A stretch of DNA of 64,000 bases, taken from assembly GCF_024362695.1 (NCBI RefSeq), contig NC_065431.1:5834624-5898623 (forward strand), in the 5' to 3' direction. The stretch comes from Pectinophora gossypiella. Taxonomy: Eukaryota; Arthropoda; Insecta; Lepidoptera; Gelechiidae. A program made the position numbers and the translations under genes. Positions within the stretch are counted from its first letter, which is position 1. The number at the start of each line of letters is the position of its first letter. Below the pieces are notes generated by a model, which saw nothing but the letters and a program-made list of their open reading frames with translations, was not told the origin of the DNA and did no database searches. This document shows positions 35,311 through 46,400 of the stretch, piece after piece.

Positions 35311-35700
35311 ATAATTATCATGATAAATCTCTTTGATAATTATCCTTTCGAACCCTGTGTTAGATGACTTAAAGACGATATAAATAAACTATAGTCGTCT
35401 TTGGGTCAATATGCTACTTAAACTCTATATTATGAATCAAATATCAGCTCTATATTATGGCATATCGTCTTTAGCTAATTGTGAATATACCCCCAATCCG
35501 CACTTAATGTTTCGCCTCTTCCTCTGTCTGCCGTCGTCTGTTTTTCCAACTCGTTATAATCTGGGAGACTTCAAGGCTAGAGTGAATAGGCATTTGGTAG
35601 GTAAGCGTGATCCACCCTAGACATCGTCACTTACCATCAGGTGAGATTGTGGTCAAACCCGAGCCTATATTATTAAAAAAGAGGTAAACGACACTCACTA
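35311..35700 (+). pseudogene. LINE 3'-end fragment
   Basis: 35430-35660 matches the LINE end at 13290-13572 (cgtttttccaactcgttata..., cttaccatcaggtgaga). 35311-35420 is AT-rich. Confidence 0.6.
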
Positions 35701-35960
35701 ATCAGGGTCCACAGAATACCAGCGTCGTGGTCGCGCTGCGGCTTATGCTGAGTGAGGCCCTTTTATAAAGGACACCACCACCATCGTTGACCAGTTCATA
35801 CACTCAGTTATCTGTATTTCTCGTGTAAGTTGTTTTTATTATGTGTTTTGATTATAAGTTATGTGTTACTCCGTGTTTTATATTATACATTTGTTATTTG
35901 TTTTATATTTGTCACTGTGGTGTCCCTTTATAATAAACGTTTCTTTCTTTCTTTCTTTAA
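35701..35960 (+). repeat. LINE 3' UTR with tttc tail
   Basis: Ends in cctttataataaacgtttc plus (tttc)n. A diverged copy is at 39340-39450. Lies between the satellite and exon 3 of the truncated paralogue. Confidence 0.55.
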
Positions 35961-35998
35961 ACATGTTATCTTTCTGATCTATAATTTATGATACTTAC

Positions 35999-37463
35999 TA
36001 ATAGGCTGCATAGGCATCGTATATAGTTGTGGTCCCAGTTCGTATAACACCTGGAAGTCAGCGTGGTTGCCAAACCTGAAGCCGAACCCCACTCGGTGAT
36101 CATTACCTAAAACAGATCACACTTATATTTACTTCTCTACTCTTGCAGGTCAGTGACCGACTTCACTTCAACAATTTCATTGATAACTCTTAACTTCACT
36201 CCAAATATTTAATTGATAACTCTTGACTTCAATTCAACAATTTCATTGATAACTCGTGACTTCAAAGTGAAGTCACTCTGTTGTTGAGTTGAATGGATAA
36301 CTCTGGCTTCACACTCGAATCAAGAATTATCAATGAAGTGATTGAAGTGAAGTCAGAGTTATCAATGAACTGCCCAAAGCCTTGGCTTACATCGACTACA
36401 TACTTACTTAAATGCAAATAATTGCCGGGTACTATGTTATTACGTGACTTATTTATCACATTTTTTAGATTGAGTCAGTCTCACAAACTGATTTCGACAG
36501 TGTGCCTACTGGGAATCGAACCCAAGACCTCCAGACCGACAGCTGAACGACCTAGGAGACTAGGTTGCGGTCGCTATTGAGAAAAGAAGGGCATAACGGT
36601 TTTTTCGACTATTTTACTACACTTAAATGATCTCTGAAAATCTGTCCAACCTTTAACGATTCGCGGCGTGAACCCATAGATTCCTGCCAACCCTGTAGAT
36701 ACATCTTCTGGAATTACTAGTAATATCGCTTCAGAGGGAAAACCTGCAATAAATTTATTTTTTATTAAATAATATTAAATTCAAATTCAAATTCAAAAAT
36801 ATCTTTATTCAGTAGGTAACATAGTTACACTTTGAATCGTCAATTTTTACATAACGAACGTCTCATCCGCCTAAAACTACTGCATTAATTGTGGTTTATT
36901 ATTTGATCTATTATTGTGGTTGAGCGTTGGTCTCACCGGGGTCGAATCCCGGTGGGGACATATCACAAAAATCACTTTGTGATCCCTAGTTTAGTTAGGA
37001 TATTACAGCCTGATCACCTGATTGTACGACAGTAAGATGATCCGTGCTTCGGAAGGGACGTTAAGCTGTTGGTCCCGATTACTAATTACTGTTGTAAGTA
37101 TGTAGTTACATGAGCCATGTCAGCGTCCTTTGGCGGCTCCATAACAACCCTGTCACCAGGGTTGGTGAGGTTGGTAATCCACCTCATAACCCACACGATA
37201 AGGAGAAGAATATTATGATTCACAGCTTGATTCTGAGTTGATATCAAGTGAAAATTTCCGTCGCAAACGTATGGAACTGAAAATAATTAAAAAACAAAAA
37301 AAAATATGAATTGTCTGATAAATTCCACTAGATACCAAGTCAGAATCATGGTCTGAATCATCTACCTCAATAAACCATACATATCACCTCAAAAAAATAT
37401 AAATACCTACTTACATTTGAAAACCAAAACAGTTATACAAATATATACTGTTTTTCGCGCCAT
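35999..37463 (-). CDS. Paralogue of the secreted protein at 40444, exons 1-3 only
   Basis: Minus-strand exons: 37463-37415 (ATG, 16 codons + 1 nt), 36743-36651, 36106-35999. Phases are 1,1,1, the same as the first three junctions of the plus-strand gene. Exon 1 reads MARKTVYICITVLVFK, a signal peptide continuing into C-F-P-S-E-A. Exon 2 carries LLVIPEDV, matching VIIPEEL of the other gene. Exon 3 carries RVGFGFRFGNHADFQV followed by ELGPQ; 20 of 23 positions in this block match the plus-strand gene. The exon 2 donor is GTTGGA, which is weak. After the exon 3 donor (GTAAGT) no further exon was found: the next sequence on this strand is LINE debris and then the satellite array ending at 35310. 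Either the last exons lie beyond the array or the gene is truncated. If intron 3 is read through, a stop comes eight codons later. Its function is unknown. It lies head to head with the other copy, about 3 kb apart. Confidence 0.72.
36140..36380. repeat. Local direct and inverted repeats in intron 2 of the paralogue
   Basis: ttcattgataactcttgac-type units recur directly (36170-36250) and then in inverted form (36260-36375), so the segment can fold on itself. Not seen elsewhere in the window. Confidence 0.6.
36470..36560 (-). mobile_element. SINE B head fragment
   Basis: ctcacaaactgatttcgaca and a B box (gggaatcgaacccaagacct). Central module missing. Confidence 0.6.
36911..37208 (+). mobile_element. 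SINE A, near full length
   Basis: Head truncated at ggttgagcgttgg; B box, central module and tail present. In intron 1 of the minus-strand paralogue. Confidence 0.8.
37210..37395. repeat. Element H, full palindrome
   Basis: Arms gattcacagcttgattctgagttgatatcaagtg and its complement around an aaaaca core. In intron 1 of the paralogue. Confidence 0.65.
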
Positions 37464-40443
37464 TTTTCACAATTAGAACTAAAAAAAAATTTACAATGAG
37501 ACTTTATTTTTTTTAATATTCAAATTGATGTCATGGATATACGTGTGAAGGCGTAGGCGATAAATATTAGAATGTAGGGAACTATATGGCATAGCTATAC
37601 TGCAGAAAAAAAAGAGGTATTGTTCTGGTGAGTGCAGTACTGAAGTTATTTCTCACGAGATTGGTTAATCTACACGTGGAGGCAAAAGTGTTTGTTAATA
37701 TTGACATTATTTTTATAGTTAAGTACTTACATCGCCGCCTAGATAATGTTATTATTACTAACCCAATTTGTGTCCATTGTGCTCAATAAAGAATTTTATC
37801 TATCTAACTTCGTAAACGCCATTTTGAGCCGATTTCTTGGGCGGACACAATTTACTAAACGTCAAAACACAAAATTACTATGGAATTTGTTTGAAAAAGC
37901 ACACTGTGATGTCATAGAAAATCGTGATAAAATGTCGGACGTATTTTACGTTTTTCCTGTTTAAAATTCATAAATAAGTTAAATAGATTTTTTTTATCGT
38001 TAGTTCTAGATGTGTCTTTCTCTTAATCAATATTTTCATAACTTATCTTGAACTTAGTCATCATCATCAATTTAAGACCTACGCTCTTGTCGGTGCAGCA
38101 TTTTCCATGCTATTTTTTTAGGGAAAAATAGGGCAGTGGTTTCCCTCTTGCCTTCCGCCCCGCAGATTAATTACATCTTCATCTACATCTTCTCTAATTA
38201 GGTCGTGTACTACTTAGTAGAAGATGTAGGTATACGAATCGCTAGGCTTAAGTGGAGATGGGCAGGACACTTGGTAAGAGGGGAAGACAATGGACTAAGG
38301 CTGTTACTGAATGGTGGCCAAGAGAGGTCTGGAATTCACCTCACAACCCACACGATAGAAGAGAGATTTACTTAAGTAAGTATGTAGTCGTCACTTGAGC
38401 AATGTTAAGGGCCTGTTGCGGTTCAATAGTAACCTTGACACCAGGGTTGATGATGTTGGTCACTGACTTCACAATCTATATGAGAGAAAGCACTTATTGT
38501 ACCGAATGTACATACATCATTTAATCAACCCTCAGAGTATTTCAAGTGTGGCTTACTGACATAATGAACTAAATTGTTAAAGGCTTTTTATATAAAGAAT
38601 AACGTTTAAAAAGGTAACCCCCCCCCCCCCCCCGCGCCCGCACGGACTTATTGTCTCCCTCGCACATACGCGTGAGACGGCACACGGTAAAAATGTCATT
38701 TTTGAATGGAGTGTCTGAGGTGTGGCTAAAGTGCGAAACCATCTTACTTTTCCGGACAATCAGGTGATTTAAGCCTGCATAACGTAAACAGCATATACGT
38801 CCCATTGCTGGGCACAGGCCTCTTACTCCTCCACTGCGGGTTGGTGGAGGTGTTTAACGTGCACTCCGAAGCACGGAATCATCTTACATTTTCGGACAAT
38901 CAGGTGATTCAAGCCAGCAAAGTCCTTACCAAACAAAGGTCGGTCTCACAAAGTGATTTCAATAATATCCCGATCAGGAATCGAACACGTACCTCCAGAT
39001 CGTGAGCCCAACGATCTAATCACTAGACCACGGTTGTATGGCAAATGTTTACTTATGATGCCTGATGGAATAACGAATATCTTTTGTAAAGACGCAAAAT
39101 GTAATCTTTGCTTATTTTTATGTTCAGGCGCTTAGACAAAATCACGCCCATTGTAATGTTTTTGTCGTGATAGTGGAATTTATCTATGGAAAGTTACTCT
39201 GCCCACTCCTTTAAGCAGGAAAAGCGTGGGGTAATGTACAAATTAATATATACAATGAGAAATTATTTAATGTTCATTTTGTCAAATTATAACTTGACAA
39301 TTTGTCTTAATGTTTACTGTCTAATTATTTGTACTTTTTTGTGTAAGTTGCTTTTCTTGCGTGTTTTGATTGTAAGTTATGTGTTATTCCTTGTTTTGTT
39401 TTATATTTGTTACTGAGGTGTCCCTTTCTAATAAACGTTCCTTTATACCACCTTTATACTATAGAAAAGACATCAACGAGTGCGGTATAGATATTTGTTT
39501 TGGTTTTTCACCGAAGGGCAAGGCAAAGGGAACTATGCCCATACAGCCATGTCTTATGTCTTTTTTCTTAATGATGATTAATTAAATGATGAAAGGTGAT
39601 GACGATAAATGATGAAACTTAAGCCCCCACCCTCGGAGCAGACTCCTACTCCGAACCCCAAACTAACTCAAAAGTCCGCTAAACTTTCGAGTTATAAAGC
39701 GGCTTGTTGGCACGAAGCGAAAATAGATAGGTACACTTTGTTTATTGAATATTCCGATATAAAATTGTACTTACCAATTTAACAATAAAAAAAAAAAAAA
39801 TAATAACACCATTGCGAATGTTTTCCGACTAACTTAATGCGATCATTAACCACAAAACACCACTTCGTATTAATTATTTAGATTATTCAATGAAGAAAGC
39901 AACCGTCCCGTTCCCGCCAAAAAGACGCGGTAGGTATAGCTATTTATTTAGTTTTTTTAGTCTATGGATAGAGATATATTATGCGTGAGCAGAAGCTTCT
40001 GGTAAAAACTGGATCGTTTCAGACTTTACATAAAGCCACCCCATGATATTTTTGAGTTTGAGTGAACAATACTTTTTTATATTCTTTTAGCAATAAATCT
40101 TACCGATTTTTATATTTATTGACAACTAATTTATCAATATATACAGATACTGGAAAATCCAATATTTCACATAACTAACGCCATCTATTTGCAACTATGC
40201 AAAGCACTCCCTCCAAACCTTGTCGAAGCATGTAGAAGTGAAAGTTCCCGATCATATGTTCGGAGCGCATTGGCGGCAAAACACGTTGACAGACTTTATT
40301 TTTTAATCTCACTTTTTAATTTCTTTTCCCTCTAATGTAACGTACAGATTAAAAAAGTTCAAAAGGTGTTTTTGTGTGCAATGTTTCTTGTTTAATTGAA
40401 AGTGAATCTTCTTTGTGACTGTTTTAAAAAATAATTTAGAAAT
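37464..40443. promoter_or_regulatory. Shared intergenic region between divergent paralogues
   Basis: About 3 kb separating the two start codons. It holds element E (37840-38060), LINE pieces (38060-38335, with a RLKWRWAGHLVRGED coding trace), a SINE A tail (38335-38475), a 16-base C run (38618-38633), SINE B (38779-39035, -), a LINE 3' UTR (39340-39450) and element O (39640-39955). The 300 bases before 40444 are repeat-free and probably include the promoter and leader of the plus-strand gene. No TATA box could be singled out. Confidence 0.5.
39640..39955 (+). repeat. Element O, upstream of the secreted-protein gene
   Basis: Shares long matches (ttaatgcgatcattaaccac, attatttagattattcaatg) with 58684-58905. 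Each copy lies 0.5-0.7 kb upstream of a start codon. Class unknown. Confidence 0.6.
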
Positions 40444-43400
40444 ATGGATTTGAAATTGTTGATTTTTACCCACCTTTTCGCATTGGGTAAGTGTGTTTTT
40501 GTTACTGCAACTATGTGTGCGATTTAGTTATGAAATACGTCTTAAATACATTCATAAACTCACGCCCGTAATCCCTGATAGGGTGGGCAGACTATAATAT
40601 ACAAGTTCTGTGCACCTAGTACCGTACAATCCTGATCTCGCGAGATTTCGGGATCAATCCCGAAGCATAATATGACGAAATCCCATTCGATATTGACGGG
40701 ATTGGGCGAATCTCCTTGAGTTATACTTTTTGTTTTGATTATGCTGATTTCCAAAGAAAACTTAATCATTTAGTTAGTAATATTGAAGAATAAAAGGTTT
40801 TTGTTTTTTTTTATCATATTTTTTTTTTATTAATTTCACTATCACAAAAAAACTGTTTTCATCATTTTCAGCCATCCTAACTTTACATTTTTGTACCTAT
40901 GAACATTTTTTTATGATTGATATATCCAATCCCGCGATCTCGAATTTACATAATCCTTCTGTCGGTTTTTACGACATGCCTGGGAAGACAAGAAGCTGAA
41001 AATGTTCTTACTTTTATTCGCACCCAGTCTAGCAGTAAGCAACTTATTATGAAATAAGTTAGGAAATATCAGTAATGCGGACTATTAGCAATCGTTTACT
41101 ACTTAATAAGTATTTTAATATCCTTTCGTTTCTGTAGCAAAATAGCGAGGTATGAATCATTGGTAATGAGGGAATTTCCAGAAAAAAAAAATGGTTGGCG
41201 CTGTACAGATTTAGTAGTTTTCTAGATTAAAGATAAATTATGAAATTCTGATTACCTATTAAATAAAGACAGATCTAAAGGTGACATAAAACGTTTTATT
41301 TTTTCTATTTAACTTATTTTAATGAACTTTAATAAAGAAAAATGTAATAATAAGTCCGACATTTTATTATGTTTTTCTATGACGTCACAGGGTGTTTTTT
41401 CATACAAATTCCATAGTAACTTTGATGGGTGATTCAGCTCATTATTCTGAGTTAATAAGAAGTGTTTTTTTAGAAATAAAAATAAAAATAATTTTAAAAC
41501 ACAAAAAAATCATGAATTTTATTTTTAAGTAACACTGTAACGAATACCGAGGGGGATGATTCAGATCATGATTGTGAGTTGATATCATAAAAAAATTTGT
41601 GAAAATAAAAATAATTATTTTCAGTTCGCTTGATATCAACTCAGAATCATGGTCTGAATCACCCATCAAAGTTTTCGTTACGATGTCACTAACACCCTGT
41701 ATAATAATAACCTACTAGAGAAAGCTCAGTCTAGAACTCTAGATCGTCTAAAGTTACATCCGGTTGCTTCAAGGAGAGTGTACATTATGTGACAGTGAAA
41801 ACTTAGTAAAATTGTTAGAAAGTCGTTTGCATTTATGACAAGGTTTAAGCCTAATTTGATTTTAAAAACTGCCTATTTCTCCCACCAGGTCTCGCTACTG
41901 TTGAGTGTCCTAAATTTTGACAGTTCAAATCAAATCAATTTATTTGCGAAAACACATAAAATACAACAAGGTTGCCCATACTTTGGTTGTATTTTTACAT
42001 TATATCACTTTGCGCAGCGTTCAACTGCAAAATCCTAGTGTTATATTTATTCCCTAAAGATCGGAAAGAATCAAATCAAATCAAATATACTTTATTGCAC
42101 ACAACATACAAAACAAATTTTCAAAAAAAAGAAAACTTATTTTCAAGAAAGACGTAATAATAAACGTTTTTCTTGATTAAAATTCATAAATAAGTTACTT
42201 AATTAGAAAAAAGAAAATGTTTTTCGTTAGTATTAGATCTGGATTTAATAATCAGAAATTCATATTTTATCTTGAACCTAGTACGGTCACGAGCATTAAT
42301 TATGAGTATTACTTTGGTGGTTTGGTTTTTTGACAAATTGAACTGTAAGTCTCACTAAATGTCAAATATGTTAGTGCGAAAGAGTCCTAAAGTGGGTATA
42401 TTATATTGCTCATGACTGTACACGGCCCAATTGTCGAAAATAAGACGATCCGTGCTTCGGACTGCCTTTTATTTCGGGTTTAATGACAAAAGTTTTTTTT
42501 TTTTTCTTTCTCTTTGGCGTCATGCAATGACAAAAGTTTGGTGATACGTGGGTGCTTAGTTCATCGAGCGATGTATTTAAGTACCTCTGACTACCCCAAT
42601 GGGGTATACAGTCATAAGGTTACCGCCAACGGTTCACACGATCCGTTGGCGATAACAGTGTCATGTTGTGTGTTCATTTTTTAAATCCGTGATAGCCCTA
42701 ACAACCCTTTAGTTGGCTGGAAGAAATTGCTATTTAGCAATAAGGCCGCCGATTGTGTTTCTCTTGTCACTTTTGTAATTGTTTTTAGTGTCGTGTTTGC
42801 CTTTCCAAATAAAGTGTTTTTGTATTGTATTGTATAGCCCTGTTCGCTTCTATGCTGTTCTGGGAGCAAATAAAAAACATAGAACACGTTCAGCTGCTTG
42901 TCTTCCCGGGCATGTCGTAAAAACCGACAGAGGGATTGTGTCCTCTAACATGATGGACTAATGTTATGGGCGACAGGCTGATCCCTCACCATAAGGTTCA
43001 TCATATCCAGCTTACGACATCGTATCAACAGTGGCTGCAAGTTGTCTTTGATTACTTGTGGCTTTGCCCACCCCATTAGGGATTACGGGCGTGAGTTTAT
43101 GTATGGATGTATGTATGTAGCCCTGTTTGGAGATCGTGTGACTTACTCACATCACAGGGACACGGGTTCGAACCCCGGCTGGGATTCTATACCACTGAAT
43201 TCAACTTTGTGAGTTCATGTTTCCAGGATTTGTGGCCGGTTTATGGCAATAGGCTCTACTACATAGGAGTTAAACATAGCTGGCGAGGAGTGGTTGTGTA
43301 TTATGTGTATACTTTACACCTCTACCTACCCCATCGGGGATACAAGCGTGATGCGACTTTAAGTTTGTTATTTAAGCAAACGAGTTTTGATTTTAATTAA

Positions 43401-46400
43401 GGGAAAATTATCAAAAGGCCTTCATAATCCAACGGATTTAATTTGGCATATTATAATGAAGGTTATTGAAAGGAAGTGACTGAATGAGATAAAAACATTG
43501 CCAATGTACGCGTATTTAATAATAGTGGCAATTCAGGTAGTGTTTGAGTGCGATATAATTGTTCAATGTCAATTTTGCTAATTGAGCTTTTGGCAATAAT
43601 ATACTTCGAACATATTTTTGTTTTTAGTGCATTTCTTAAAAGGCCATGACGTCATAAATCGTCTGAAACAGACGTATGAGGCCAATGATGATGATGATTT
43701 TTGTTTTTATTTTATCTTAAGAGAATTTTTTGCGCTGTTGACTCAACCATTATAATAGACGGTGTTACGGTTCACCACCTATAGTACTTAGTTCATGTTG
43801 CGATGAACTAATTGTGATATTAATTGGTACTTAGTTTATGTTGTGATGAACTAATTAGGATATTAGTTGGTACTTAGTTCATGTTGCGATGAACTAATTA
43901 GGATATTAGTTGGTACTTAGTTCATGTTGCGATGAACTAATTAGGATATTAGTTGGTACTTAGTTCATGTTGCGATGAACTAATTAGGATATTAGTTGGT
44001 ACTTAGTTCATGTTGTGATGAACTAATTAGGATATTAGTTGGTACTTAGTTCATGTTGCGATGAACTAATTAGGATATTAGTTGGTACTTAGTTCATGTT
44101 GCGATGAACTAATTAGGATATTAGTTGGTACTTAGTTCATGTTGTGATGAACTAATTAGGATATTAGTTGGTACTTAGTTCATGTTGCGATGAACTAATT
44201 AGGATATTAGTTGGTACTTAGTTCATGTTGCGATGAACTAATTAGGATATTAGTTGGTACTTAGTTCATGTTGCGATGAACTAATTAGGATATTAGTTGG
44301 TACTTAGTTCATGTTGCGATGAACTAATTAGGATATTAGTTGGTACTTAGTTCATGTTGCGATGAACTAATTAGGATATTAGTTGGTACTTAGTTCATGT
44401 TGTGATGAACTAATTAGGATATTAGTTGGTACTTAGTTCATGTTGCGATGAACTAATTAGGATATTAGTTGGTACTTAGTTCATGTTGCGATGAACTAAT
44501 TAGGATATTAGTTGGTACTTAGTTCATGTTGTGATGAACTAATTAGGATATTAGTTGGTACTTAGTTCATGTTGCGATGAACTAATTAGGATATTAGTTG
44601 GTACTTAGTTCATGTTGCGATGAACTAATTAGTATATTAGTTGGTACTTAGTTCATGTTGCGATGAACAAATTAGGATATTAGTTGGTACTTAGTTCATG
44701 TTGCGATGAACTAATTAGGATATTAGTTGGTACTTAGTTCATGTTGCGATGAACTAATTAGGATATTAGTTGGTACTTAGTTCATGTTGTGATGAACTAA
44801 TTAGGATATTAGTTGGTACTTAGTTCATGTTGCGATGAACTAATTAGGATATTAGTTGGTACTTAGTTCATGTTGCGATGAACTAATTAGTATATTAGTT
44901 GGTACTTAGTTCATGTTGCGATGAACAAATTAGGATATTAGTTGGTACTTAGTTCATGTTGCGATGAACTAATTAGGATGTTAGTTGTGTTATTTATTTG
45001 TACACAAACAGACGCAAGGAACATACAAAGATAACAGATAGTACAGGTAAGCTTATCTCTAAACAAAGAGAATATATATGTGTGTGTGTGTTTATGTTAT
45101 GTTATTTTCTAACATTTCGTAGGGAAACAAAACCTACTAGGGTAGTTCACATAGGCCTAGAAGCATGAAACTTGGCAAGAAGGAAGGTCTTACAGCACAA
45201 GTAACCCACATGGTTTCTTTATAAGTACCTAACTAGCGACCCGCCCCGGCTTCGCTCGGGTGCAATGCTGAGGAAAAATTAAATTATTTACATCACATTA
45301 AAAACCTCAAAAATAACAGTATTTCTCCACTATTTAATGGATGTTATTATACATATAAACCTTCGTCTTGAATCACTCTATAAAATCGGTGTCAAAATCC
45401 GTTGCGTAGTTTTAAAGATTTAAGCGTACATAGGGATATCATCATCAGCCGTACGACGCCCACTGCTGGGCATAGGCCTCCCACATAGGGATATAGGGAC
45501 AGGAAAAAGCGACTTTGTTTTATACTAAGTAGTGATTACAAGTAAATAAGTGTGCATATAAATAGACACATTTTCTGCTTATCGTGTGGGTTATGTGGTG
45601 GATTACCAACCTCATCAACCCTGGTGTGAGAGTTATTATTGAGCCGCCAAAGGCCCCTGACATGATTCACGTAACGACTACATACTTTTAGTAAGTAGTA
45701 ACCGGATCCAACAGCTTAACGTGTTTTCCGAAACACGGATCATCTTACCGTCGGACAGTCAGGTGATCAGCCTGTAATGTCCTAATCAATCTAGGGATCA
45801 CAAAGTGATTTGTGATATGTCCCCACCGATTCGAACCCGGGGCATCCGGATCGTGAGCCCAACGCTCAACCACTGGACCATAGAGGCTGTTAATAGATAA
45901 ATGATAAGGTGAGATCGAAAATTAATATTAACTTTATGAGCGAGTAATTTTAGCCCAACCCTGACCAAGAAACCTTAATAGCCTTCAAAATGGCGAAGAT
46001 ATTTTGTATGTATTTAATGTAGAAACAGCCTCCGTGGTCTAGTGGTTAGAGCGTTAGGCTCACGATCTGGAGGTCCGGGTTCGATTCCCGATGGGGACAT
46101 TGTCGAAATCACTTTGTGAGACTGTCCTTTGTTTGGTAAGGACTTTTCAGGCTTGAATCACCTGATTGTCCGAAAAAGTAAGATGATTCCGTGCTTCGGA
46201 GGGCACGTTAAGCCGTTGGTCCCGGCTATTAGCCGTAAAAACACCTCCACCAACCCGCATTGGAGCAGCGTGGTGGAGTATGCTCCGTACCCCCTCCGGT
46301 TGATTGAGGGGAGGCCTGTGCCCAGCAGTGGGACGTATATAGGCCGTTTATGTAATGTAGATTATTATTGTTGCGTATGGTTAGACGAAAATAAAATATC

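Noticed and set aside
38618..38633. Run of 16 C as a regulatory G4 signal
   Set aside because: A plain homopolymer in repeat debris. Length is probably unstable or a sequencing artefact.
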